In this document: piece after piece, positions 13,636 through 24,219 of the stretch
Layout of the letters: the number at the start of each line of letters is the position of its first letter
Position numbering within the stretch: position 1 is the first letter of the stretch
Source: Parastagonospora avenae f. sp. tritici 18332-5
Taxonomy: Eukaryota; Ascomycota; Dothideomycetes; Pleosporales; Phaeosphaeriaceae
DNA: 64,000 nt
Direction: 5' to 3'
NCBI GenBank assembly: GCA_022559985.1
Contig: JAFJTR010000010.1
Location: forward strand, 589,556-653,555
The notes under the pieces: generated by a model
What the model saw: the letters and a program-made list of their open reading frames with translations, nothing else
Databases searched by the model: none
Told to the model about the DNA's origin: nothing
Translations under genes and position numbers: made by a program

Positions 13636-14653
13636 TCACCCTTTTGCAACCTTAAACACCACCTTTCCTCTTGCACGGCCACTCGCTGTTTTGCCAAAAG
13701 CCCCTTAAATCTTCTAGTTCCCATACCGAGTTCACAGTCGCTTTCAGTAACCCTTGCTCGAAAAATCTGCCAATTTGCGCCAGTTCATCGCCTCTGGCTT
13801 CCATGACGAACCACTTGCTTTTGATTCCAACAGGCTTGCCACCCACAGGCTCTTTGAATCCCGGCACGACTGAAATGTAGGTCCCACCCTCAGCGACGCC
13901 GCATCAGCCGTCTAGCATGGACTCGCCGCCCACGCAGTCGAACACCAAGTCGAACTTGCTGCTGCCAGAAGCAATGTACTCGTGGACCGACGTCTGAGTA
14001 TAATCCATGATTTCATCGATGCCCATCTCTTGCAGGTACTCTTTATTCTTCGCGCTTGCTGTGCCTGTAACATGTGTTCCTGCCAACTTGGCGAATTGCA
14101 CGGCCAGTAGTCCAACACCGCTTGCTGCGCCTAGGATTAAAACCCGCTTCCCCGACGCTTGACCAAGTACTGCTCGTCCATCGTCATTCACTCGAGGCAA
14201 GGATGTTGGCGCAAATGAGCCTGTCAATTTTCCATGCTCAAACAAAGCTTGTCAGGCTGTGTGTGCACTCATAGGCACGCTTGCCGACTCCGACATTCCA
14301 AGCCCTCCTGGAATCAAAGTAGCTTCCGATGGTAGTATAGTGGCGTGCTCCCTCGCTGTGCCTTCGCGGTTCGCCATTACACGGCCATAAACTTCATCCC
14401 CAATCTTGAATCCTTTTACCTGGCAGCCCTGGGGTATATCGATGATGGTCCCGCTGACGTCGTAGCAGGGAATGTGTTCTGGAGGCCAGGTTACAAAGGG
14501 TCCCCAAGTCAACTCGCCATTCGTGATTGCGGTACTGTGGACTGAGGTGAGGAGTTCATTGGAATTTCCGGGTATTGGGTTCGACGAGGAGAAGGAGAGC
14601 GAGTTGGTTCCGGTGTTGAAGACTACCGCGCGTTGTTGGACTGATAGAGACAC
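13636..14653 (-). pseudogene. Dead medium-chain dehydrogenase/quinone reductase-like gene
   Basis: The minus strand encodes most of a zinc-independent MDR enzyme (quinone oxidoreductase/RTN4IP1-like): an N-terminal GroES-like fold with YDVSGTI and GDEVYG, the Rossmann motif GAASGVGLLAVQFAK, FDLVFDCVGGESM, and a C-terminal SGRARGK tail. Four lesions break it. The expected start is GTG (14653-14651). A TGA near 14250 stands where relatives have Trp (HTA-stop-QALFEHG). A second TGA near 13910 follows GGESMLDG, again at a usual Trp position. One extra base in a GGGG run near 13700 shifts the frame, and the correct tail (AFGKTASGRARGK) is read one frame over, ending at 13636. The body is otherwise well conserved, so inactivation looks recent. 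A sequencing error could explain one lesion but hardly all four. Confidence 0.8.
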
Positions 14654-16087
14654 TGTATTGATGATGGCAGGGGTCCGGAGGACAAAAGGATAGGAAGATT
14701 GACAAGGTGCAATACTAAAACTACGGTGATAGAGAGAGCTTGTTCAAGTCTGATGATTCTTTTGTAAACTAGCCAGCGCACTGCGATATAGAGCATCTCA
14801 GATATTGCAAAACTCTTCCGCCTCTGCATGACTGTGGACGCGGACAGGTCAACACCGAGTTACCGACATTTCTTTCCAGCAGTCGTGAACATTCGATACT
14901 TCGTATTGAGTGCAAATTTTGGCTGTTAATTGGGCAGGATCGTGTCGCACGAAAGATGCGTAAGCAGTTGAAGCGACTTCCCCGGCGCGTTTCTCCCCAA
15001 TATGTCTCGATTTGGCCCTCGTTGGCAATCTATATACCACATTATATGCATCACATTACATGACTGTAGCAATTTCTCGTAACCCTCGCATAGGATAACA
15101 GGGCAGAGTTGTTTCCTCCTCCATTCCTTGTGGTATCTTGAAGTGGTTGGTCATATGCAAAGGCGGAATCTACGCACCAAAACTTGCAAGTGTTCCTAGA
15201 CTACACTGGTCAAAGCAGGCTTCATATTCACATTTCGGGCTTGGATTAGTATACCAGAAGGTAGCGGATGCCTATACCTACGAGGTTACGGGGGTGGGGA
15301 AACATTTCCGTATTTGATAGGACCCTTGCACACCTGCTGACATTGATGTCTTCAGGCTTACACATCCACTCTCTTTATTACATCCTATGGGCTTAACTCC
15401 AACTTGCGTGCTCCCGCGCATATTCAATTCCGAGTCGCCGACCTTCGGCTGGATTACCCGGGTGCACGAACGGCAGTATATGTGTGTTCATCTTCTGGGC
15501 CAGCAGATCACGACACTGGCGTCCTGGTGATCGAATCACTGTAGTGGTGGCGCTTCTCAGCAGAGTTCCGCGCCTGCGTCAAGGAAGGCTTCGCGACTGT
15601 TGCGCGATACGTTCGGCAAGCTAGTAAGTGCGTCTCAGAAGAGTTAGATTCAGGATCGATGTGCATTACCATGATCGTCAACCAACGAGTATCGTTCCTC
15701 CGAACACGCTACTCAACCCCATACTAAGGCTAGCGTTGCGTTACCCCAGATTTTGGACGCCCATTTCGGAAAACCATTTCCATGGCAGTCTAATGTGACC
15801 ATTCACACATGCGGAACAATCGCATATGCAGTGGTCCGCACAAAGATAAATGCTTGGTCTTGTGGCGCTATGCTCAAAAAGCTCAGCTGATGAGCCACAT
15901 AGATAAGTAAGCTCCAACTAGATCTGCACGGAGGTGGTGATCTTGATCGGGCTGGATCTAATATAAGGTGATGTACTGGGACGCCCATATGGCGCAAGGC
16001 TCGTCAGCAATCCTGTTGCTGGTTGAAAACGTCTGGCTACAATCTTGAACAGCAAATACCACAACAGGATACCTAGGTACCAACATA
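14654..16087. other. Gene-free spacer upstream of the MFS transporter
   Basis: About 1.4 kb between the start of the pseudogene and the transporter ATG. I find no frame with coding character, no clear repeat and no tRNA. The last part presumably holds the transporter promoter. Confidence 0.5.
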
Positions 16088-18427
16088 ATGCCAGGCGACG
16101 AAAAGGCCGAGGTCGATCGGGCCTCTCACGAGGTGTCCAAGACGTCCCAAGATGTTGAGCACGCGAACAGGTCTTACCTACCTCAATCTGATGAAGAGTA
16201 CAATGTCACTCTGAAAACCTGGTGCGTTGTTGTTGTAAGTTTGGACTTCATGTGCACTGGTATAAATCACTCACAGCCTTCTCAGATTCTAGCCCTTTCC
16301 TACGGTATCAGTTTCTGGATCGTTCCTTCATTGAGCGCATGCGCTGCTGTCGTTGCAACCCAACTCGGCGATCCAACAAAGGCAGCTTGGTATATCTCCT
16401 TGTATACTATCACAGTGACTATTGCCTTCATGGTCTGTGGAGCAAACAGCGATCTTTTCGGTCGGAGATGGTTCATTGTCGGTGGCAATGCCATCATGTT
16501 CGTTGGTTTCATCGTGGGTGGGTCGGCTAAGAACAACACTTCGATGATGGCAGCAATGTCACTGATTGGCTTCGTGAGTGTACTTGAAAGGATAGTGATT
16601 TCTAATACTGACCACGATAGGGTGCCGGTAATGCTCAGGTGAGTCCACTATGGAGGTGCTCGAATATTGACCAATCTGATCATTAAATACAGCTTGCGGC
16701 TTTTGCTCTGCCAGAATTGCTTCCAAACAAATGGCGAGCCGCTGCCATCGTTCTAGCAGGTAAATCAGCGCCATTGAAGTTATTCACACCTCACTGATTG
16801 GCGTTTGTAGATGCTGGCGTGTACTTCGCCGTTTTAGTCGGTCCAGTTGGTGGAGGTTTTGCAGCGCAAAGAGCAGACACAGTAAGACTCCCGCAAGTTA
16901 TGGTTTCGGTTGCATCTAAATTCCCCATAGTGGCGTTACATATTTTATGCTCCTGCCATTGCTGTGTTCTTCAGCTTTCTAGGACTCTACTTCTTCTATT
17001 ATCCGCCAAAGCATCCGCGAGGATTGCCCACCTCCCAGGCCTTCAGAGAATTGGATTACATGGGCGCCATACTATTCATATCTGCCGCCACCCTGATTCT
17101 CGTTGGGATTGTTTATACCACAACACTCCCCTCGAATGATCCGAAGGTCATCGGTACTCTCGTCAGTGGCTTTGTCGCGTTAGTCGCATTTGCGCTGTGG
17201 GAGACGCGTGCGCCACTGAAGCAACCTTTGACGCCAACTCATGTATTTACTCGTGATAAAGGACGCGAGCTTACCGCGCCGTTCATTGTTGGCTTCGTGG
17301 TGACGATGTTTTGTAAGTGCCCTGCGGTCAGTGCACCAAGTACCCAAGAACCATCACTAATTTTCGTGAGGTAGATTATGCCATTAACATCATATGTAAG
17401 TAAATCTCGTCCGCAACGAGCATAAGAATCAAGTCTGACTGTAACCTTCTCCAGATCCGACCCAGGTCGGTGTGCTGTTCACAGATGCCACCACTGATTT
17501 CAAATATCGAATTGTTCTCGGCCTCCCTGGCAATCTCGGTGCGTGACGCTTCGCAAATCATACGGCCGTTATTGACGAACATTAGGTTTATGCTTCGGTG
17601 CTTTCCTCCTTACCGTTCTTGGCCACAGAATTGGCCACTGGAAATGGACCCTTACCGCTTCGGTGACCATGATGGTCGTTTTTGGAGCTTTGCTTGCGCT
17701 AGGAAACCCTGAGCGCAAGGGAATGATGATCGCCTTCGTCTTCCTGTGTCAGGTACCAACCCATTCCTCTGCTCGTCCGCACATTGTCCGTTGACCAAGC
17801 TTTACTTAGGTCGGTTTCGGCTGGGCACAGTACCTCTCGATTGCCTTCATTCAATTTGGAGTCCCGCAAACAGGTCAGTCATTGATGTATGGATTTCGTG
17901 GTTGAGACACCACTAACTTCGTTCCTTCGCCACTATAGAACTTGGCATCTCCGGTGGCCTTGCTGGCGTCGCACGATTCGCAGGTGGTGCTGTCGCCATC
18001 TCCGGTAAGGATTGACTGCGTTTATGACTCGATGTACGATTTACTGACCCATGTATCTATTACAGTCTACCAGACAATTCTCACAAACGTGCAATCCTCG
18101 AAAGCTGCCGAGCTTGTTCCCCGCGCTGTGCTTGCTGCCGGTCTTTCGGCGGACGCGGTTCCTGCATTTCTCACCGCCTTGCCACTGGGTGCGATAGCCC
18201 TTGCAAAAGTTCCAGGGGTCACGAACGAGATCATCGCAGCAGGTGGCACAGCCTTCCAGCAGGCGTATGTCGTCGGTCTTCGTACAACAGCCCTGAGCTC
18301 GCTCAGCTTCGGCGTGCTGGCCATCATCGCTTGCTGCTTCTGTAATGATATTGGTCCGAAGATGAACAACAAGATTGAGGTCTTTCTGGAGAACGACGAA
18401 AACGCCGAGAAGAACAAGTACCACTAG
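16088..18427 (+). CDS. MFS transporter, TRI12/siderophore-transporter-like
   Basis: A plasma-membrane major facilitator of the fungal TRI12-type family, likely an efflux or siderophore-type carrier with 12-14 membrane spans. I reconstruct 12 exons: 16088-16234, 16286-16573, 16621-16638, 16693-16759, 16811-16881, 16931-17312, 17375-17395, 17455-17538, 17586-17752, 17810-17873, 17939-18004 and 18066-18427. They sum to 1,737 nt (578 residues) and all phases join. Supporting motifs are a cytoplasmic acidic N-terminus, the YGISFWIVP first span, the MFS loop motif GANSDLFGRRW, the FALPELLPNKWRAAA segment and WRYIFYAPAIA. The C-terminal tail is polar (NDENAEKNKYH). Exons 3 and 7 are only 18 and 21 nt. 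The substrate cannot be read from sequence. GMC oxidoreductase lies 1.6 kb downstream on the same strand, but no biosynthetic core gene is present. Confidence 0.88.
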
Positions 18428-20006
18428 GGGTTGCACACTGTGTCGAAGGTGGTCTCTTGGACGGCTATACGGCTTTCTCTAGTTTCGAATTGGGGATGTA
18501 ATGTTTACCGTGTAAAAAATGTACCTCGATTGGGATTCTGCTCAGGGGGTACCCACGATGGTGGAGGTACAGTATGAGAATCGTACAGGATCCACGAAGG
18601 TCCTTGAATGGTAATGATATGTACATACTGTACAACATGTGCCGGTCCACCCCAACTCTCATTTGATCGCGACACCATGCAGAAGACCCACCTTACGATC
18701 CAACGACAGAACCTCGACAAGCGCTTCCCACCCTGTCCCAAAATCTGATTTTGCCTCGTAACAGCGCACTGTGGAGATCGCCTCCGTCTAAGAAAAGCCT
18801 GGTTGACAGTGCATAATGATTGGTTACATACGATGAATGACAGTGCTTGAACTAGCAGTGATGCGCAGTACTGAACGTATCCGCGGCATTGATGTGATGC
18901 CCTCTCGTATGGTTTCATGAAATCAAGATGTTCCTGTGTTTGTTTATAATTAGCAAAAGTCGTGGAGGGTCACTGAGGCCTGTTCCCTGCCTGGGGTAAA
19001 CATGGTCTTCTCTGCCACTCCGGCGATTGATGCAAATACACGATCTCGTTCAGTTACTCGTCAGTAGAGCTCATGACACGAAGAGCAACATTTTGATCCA
19101 CATGCACGTGGCTATCATGCAGAGTTCAGGACGTGATGGGCCGAAAATAGGCTTGTGCATCCGCCACGTGCGTCTCGATCGCAGGAATTTCGTCGTCCTT
19201 GGAACGTCCGAATCCTTCGCGACAAAGTTCGCTGCCGAGGTGCAATAAAGTGGACCGCGATGTCAGTACGCTTTGGGAAAGACCCACTCGGTTCCGCGCG
19301 GGAGCGGAACGCAATAGGAGAACCATTCAATGCTTCGAAGGACGTGCACTCTGCCCCCGGCCTGAAATTCGTTGAGCAACACGAAGGCGAAATTGACCAA
19401 CGCGACTAAGCAAGGTAAAGACCACGCATCACGCTGAACAAGAATGATGCAATGCCAAAGGACCGTAAGACCGGCCACTGCACAGTTGCCTTGCAAGATC
19501 AATAGGCTCTGTCACTCAGTTGCCTTGGTAGTTCACGCAGTCTGGGGTCGGAGATTACACCCTCAGAATGCACATGGATGCAGCGGTGATCCCTAACCAG
19601 GCCTGAGGCTCTACAGGGGCATCATATGAAAAGTGGCACATCATTTGCCCAAGAACAGAAGGGAACTATTCAGGTATGCGGAATCGAACAATGGATCTTT
19701 CCGCTAGGTCTGCAAGTGGTACCAGCACCGAGACCTCAACGCCGGGTACGTTCTGTCTACTGCGCTAACCGAAGGGGCATCGTGCATGGAAGGTCATCTG
19801 TCAGACTGAGGGAGTCTTTATAAAGCCTGGTAGAAGTTATTCAAAATGATCAAGCAGGCTTTCTCAACGCCTCTGTCCACTCATTCTCATAAAGGCATCA
19901 AGCCTTCGGTCACTCATTACAAACTCACCACATACATGTATGGGCTCTTTTTACCGAACACTACTGATGTTTCCACTAACAACGACAGTCATTCATTCAA
20001 TTTAAG
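18428..20006. other. Gene-free spacer with the oxidoreductase promoter
   Basis: About 1.6 kb without a convincing gene. A TATA-like TATAAA at about 19817 lies 190 bases before the GMC oxidoreductase ATG. A 137-codon minus-strand frame at 18505-18918 has no recognisable features and is not called. Confidence 0.5.
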
Positions 20007-21981
20007 ATGCGTGTTCTGCAAATACTAGGACAGCTTGCGGCATTCACGTCATTGGCATCCGCCGTTGATCTTGAGGGCTACGAATATGTCGTTGTCGGTT
20101 CCGGTGCTGGTGGAGGGTACGCTAATCTTAATTCTTGTTTGACTAAGGCTGACGGTGCGTAGCCCACTAGCTGCCAGACTTGCAATTGCAGGCCACAAGA
20201 CGCTTCTCATTGAAGCTGGCGATGACCAAGGCGCAAACATCAATTACACCGTCCCGTCGTACAACGCCAGGGTTTCGGAAGATCCTAATCTGTCATGGAA
20301 CTTCTTCGTGAAGCACTATGCCGATGAGAAGAGGCAGGCCCGCGACTACAAAACTACCTACGAGACGCCCGATGGTGGTCGCTACACTGGACTGAGCCCA
20401 CCGGCTGGCTCCAAGCAGCTTGGTACCCTCTACCCACGTACTGGAACCCTTGGAGGCTGCACTGCGCACAACGCTTTGATTGCAGTCTACCCCCATCAGA
20501 GCGATTTCGACTTCATCTCCAGCCTTACTGGTGATCAGTCCTGGTCTGCTGCCAATATGCGCAAGTACTTTTCCAAGTTGGAAGACAATCATTATCTTCT
20601 TCCTGGCCAAAAGGGCCACGGTTATGATGGATGGCTTGGAACCCAATACTCTCCCATCGACATTGTGCTCACCGACCCAAAGCTTCTCAGCTTGGTCACT
20701 GGTGCCACCTTCGCCCTCGGAAACGAGACCAACGCTGTAATCAACTTGGCGAGCCTTCTTGCCGGAGACGCGAACGCTGATACCGACACCCGTGACACAA
20801 CACCCGCAGTATACCAAATTCCCTTGTCGACTGCTGATGGCAAGCGCACCGGCTCCCGCGAGTTCGTCCTTGCTGTTCGCGATGCGGTCAACGCCAATGG
20901 TACTAAGCGTTTCCCGCTGGATGTAAGACTTAACTGCCATGTTACCAAGGTTACTTTCGACCAGTCCGTCACACCTCCTCGTGCTACTGGAGTCGAGTTC
21001 CTCGATGGCCAACACCTGTACAAGGCCAGCCCGAAGAGCAGGGGCGCTACTGGAACCCCCGGCTCTGTGAAGGCTTCACGCGAGGTCATCGTCGCAGGTG
21101 GCACATACAATAGTCCTCAGCTTTTGAAGCTGTCTGGTGTCGGACCCGCCGATGAGCTCAAGCGATTCAACATCCCTGTCGTCGCCGATCTGCCTGGTGT
21201 CGGTACGAACCTTCAAGACCACTACGAGATCAACGTTCAAGGAAAAGCCCCATCGAACTTCTCTGCTCTGAACGGTTGCACTTTCGGAGAGGGTGGTGAA
21301 GCCAGTGACCCATGTCTTGCCCGCTGGCAGAAGTCTGTCCTGGGTAACCGTGGTATCTACGCTTCGCCAGGTCTCGGTGCTGCCATGTTCTATAAAAGCT
21401 CTGTTGCTGCTCGCAATGAATTCGACATCTTCGTCTTCGGTGGACCGGTCAACTTCCGTGGATACTTCCCAGGTTATTCAGTCAACGCTACTCATGAACA
21501 TGACTGGTTTACGTGGGCTATTCTTAAGGCTCATCCTCGCAACAATGCCGGGTCTGTTACCCTTCAGTCCGCCAACCCCCTCGATGTGCCCGCTATTACC
21601 TACAACTACTTCGACACTGGAAGCGGTGACTATCAATCTGACATCACGGCTTTGTCAGAAGCCGTCAAACTTGCTCGCAGCTCCTTCAAGCGTCAGCTTG
21701 TCAAGATCGATGAGGTGCTTCCAGGAAAGGACGCGAATGTCGATGATTACATCAAGGACACTGCCTGGGGTCACCACGCCTCTTCCACCTGCCCCATCGG
21801 TGCGGACAACGATCCAATGGCTGTCCTTGATTCCAGCTTCAGGGTCAGGGGAACTGCTGGCCTCCGTGTCGTCGATGCGTCAGTCTTCCCCAGGATTCCC
21901 GGTACATTTACAGCTGTTTCGACCTACATGGTCGCTGAGAAGGCTGCGGATGTCATCCTTGCTGAGCTTGCTGCTCAGTGA
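20007..21981 (+). CDS. Secreted GMC-family FAD oxidoreductase
   Basis: Glucose-methanol-choline oxidoreductases use FAD to oxidise alcohols or sugars, often outside the cell (CAZy AA3 type). Exon 1 is 20007-20116 and exon 2 20163-21981, joined across a 46-nt intron, giving 642 residues. Residues 1-19 form a signal peptide (MRVLQILGQLAAFTSLASA). The Rossmann FAD site VVVGSGAGGGPLAARLA straddles the intron, which proves the splice. The GMC signatures follow: LGGCTAHNALI in the first third, GGTYNSPQLLKLSGVGP in the middle, and the catalytic HHASSTCPIG near residue 574. The second catalytic position sits in FPRIPGTF, so it is the PG-type subgroup rather than the His/Asn type. Several Asn-x-Ser/Thr sites agree with secretion. 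Substrate unknown. Confidence 0.93.
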
Positions 21982-22138
21982 ACCACCAGCAGGATACAGT
22001 ACGAAAGGGAATGAGATTGAGAAGGGAACGACAATATGTAAATAGGCATTGATTGATGTGGATCCTGTGCGCACAGAATTTCACCAACGGTATATAACAC
22101 CAAAACTCCTCCTGTCCATGCTTGTTGTTTTCGTGACT

Positions 22139-23278
22139 TCATCGTTTTCCCTTCTTGAGTACAAGGCCTTTCCAGCCTTTGCTGTCCTTGATCCTGCGCA
22201 GTGCCTTACCTGCAACAGCATCCTTGTAAAGTTCATCGAGACAGTTCTTCTTCTCTTCTTCGTCTGTATGTTCATGGAATTCGCACCACTCCTTCTCCAT
22301 CTTCGGCCGTTCACCCCTTGCCAAAGTTGTGACCAGTTCGAACAAAAATGCTTGAGGCAGTTGGCTCCGCAAAGCTGCCATGCGCTCGCTGTCTCTGTCT
22401 GGTGTCCAGTAGACAGAGTACATGTCCAGGAAATAGAGACACAGTGGCGAGTTCGCCGGTAGACTCTCGTAGGCGGAAATGACGTTGCTGTGGTCAGGCA
22501 TACATTGCAGAATTTCGTCGTTTGTCTGCCAGGCCAAGATGACTGCGCGGCGAAGGGCAGGTATCTCGTATTTGTGCGCAAAGATGTAGAGGGCTATGAA
22601 ACGGCGCTCAAGGAATCCTTCCAAGCCTCGCCACTTGTAAGGCCGCGAGCAGCACGGGCATAGCGTTTCTTTTGGTATTTCGGGCTTCTCGGTGGGGTTG
22701 CGGGCCGGTAGCGATGGCGCGCTCTTTTCGCTTTCAGTATCGCCGGGTACTTTCTCAGCCGTTGTCTGGTCCGGGCTGACGACCGCCTCAGCACCAGCAT
22801 CGACAGCTGTATCATCGTTGTCAAGTTGGATTCCCCAGGACGCCGTATCCACGTCGTCACTTTCGGTAGCTTCCGGTGTGGCTGATGCCTCTCCTCTGTT
22901 CAAGTCGATGGTGTGGGTGGGGGGATGTACTTCCTTCCCACCTTCGATCAAGTGATGAGGAATGAAGCCGGTGTACAGCCACAGCATGAAACAGTCAAAA
23001 ACATCTGCGCTAGTGTCTTCGAGCTCTAGTGTGGTACCAGAGTTCTTGTATGGCGAACTCTTTTCCTCTAGACACCGGTCAAAGTAAGCCGAGCATCGTC
23101 GGAGTAGCTCTCGGTGGCAGCTGAACGATTCCGGATAATCCTTCCCACCAACTTTGACCGTGATGATGGTCTGGTCAAAGTTCCTGCCCCTGGTCAGCCA
23201 CTCAGTGAGATGCTCTAATTTCGAATTTGGAACTTACCTAAAGGTATGGCCGAGAGTAGATTTCATGTTGTAGGGCAT
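22139..23278 (-). CDS. BTB/POZ-domain protein
   Basis: Exon 1 is 23278-23238 and exon 2 23189-22139, with intron 23190-23237 (48 nt); 363 residues. The N-terminal 75 residues form the core of a fungal BTB domain (ITVKVGG, SFSCHRELLRRCSAYFDRCL, ADVFDCFMLWLYTG), a protein-protein interaction module often used in Cul3 adaptors. A low-complexity acidic insert of about 60 residues follows, then CPCCSRPYKW and the second half of the BTB fold (FIALYIFAHKYEIPALRRA). The C-terminus is charged and ends KKGKR. Such BTB proteins are numerous in Pezizomycotina and mostly have no known function. A second in-frame ATG four codons on is an alternative start. It converges on the GMC gene, with 157 bases between stops. 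Confidence 0.85.
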
Positions 23279-24219
23279 TTTGATGAGGAAGTCAGGTTCC
23301 ATTCACATTGGCCTTCAATTGCAGACAGCTTGCCTACTCTTAAGGTTGTTCGGCCATCAGGAGTGAGTATGTGGGTTTCAGCAACGGTGACAGCTGTTGC
23401 TTGGCGTTCGAGCTTCGGGAGGTCGTGGACAAGCACGGAGGGACAGAATGCTTGTCCAAAGCGACAGGATGCTTATGTGAAACTTACATCGCCGTTCTGA
23501 CCAATCGTGTCCTTGTTTATCTCAACGATCGTCGGGCGAATCAGGGGGGGATGGAGAAGATGCGGAGGCAGCTGAGTTTCAATTGCAGTTTCATGACGCT
23601 TGGCAGAAGTGGTGCGTCGCATGCCTGAGGCTAGCAACATGAGACCTTTCCGTAAACCGCTTGGTGGATGAATAAGTCCGCCAGATATTGCTTGTTTTGC
23701 CAGGCAGATCTGACATCGTGTCAAGCTTCGTGTGTCGAGAAGCGTCGGGTGGAGGCGTTCGTGGAGCCCCACTCGACGTACCCGTGCGCCTTGCGACACC
23801 TCCACCCCTCTTCGACACCCAGCCAAAATTCGCAAGTGTAGCTCTGCATGCAATGAGTACTGTGCCGCGATTGTAGCAGCAATGTCACAACCCACAGATC
23901 TAGATGCTCCGCCTACCATATATGAGAATTCTAAGGAACATTTCGCCATCGCAAAACCGTACTATATGTTCTCCACTTGGACGGAAAGCGGCCTGGGTGC
24001 AACAGCAGGCTGCCCATCCGGCACCCTGTCTACAGCTTTACATACAGCCTTGCCGGCGGAAGAGCAGAGTCAGTACTGATATCTCAGGTGTCAGAATTGC
24101 AGAAAATTGTGTTCGCTGTAATTCTTCACAGCTTGTTGTGAAGATTGCGCCAGAAAAAATGGTCGGGAAGCGTTTTCGTGGGAAAGAACATGATGATAGT
24201 GGGTGCACAAATAGCAGTG
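23279..24219. other. Spacer between BTB gene and TRM3 3' end
   Basis: About 940 bases holding the BTB gene promoter and the TRM3 3' UTR. A 65-codon plus-strand frame at 23882-24079 is the only small frame with an ATG. It has no family resemblance I recognise and is not called. Confidence 0.45.

Noticed and set aside
13636..14653. UGA read as tryptophan in the reductase
   Set aside because: Both TGAs are at Trp positions, but other genes here (GMC oxidoreductase, BTB protein, isochorismatase) end in TGA as a true stop, and the same gene also has a frameshift and no ATG. Pseudogene is simpler.
18505..18918. 137-codon minus-strand frame with an ATG
   Set aside because: No domain, no splice context and amino-acid make-up like random translation.
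23882..24079. 65-codon plus-strand frame
   Set aside because: Has an ATG and looks mildly coding, but no family match, no promoter or splice support; too weak to call.
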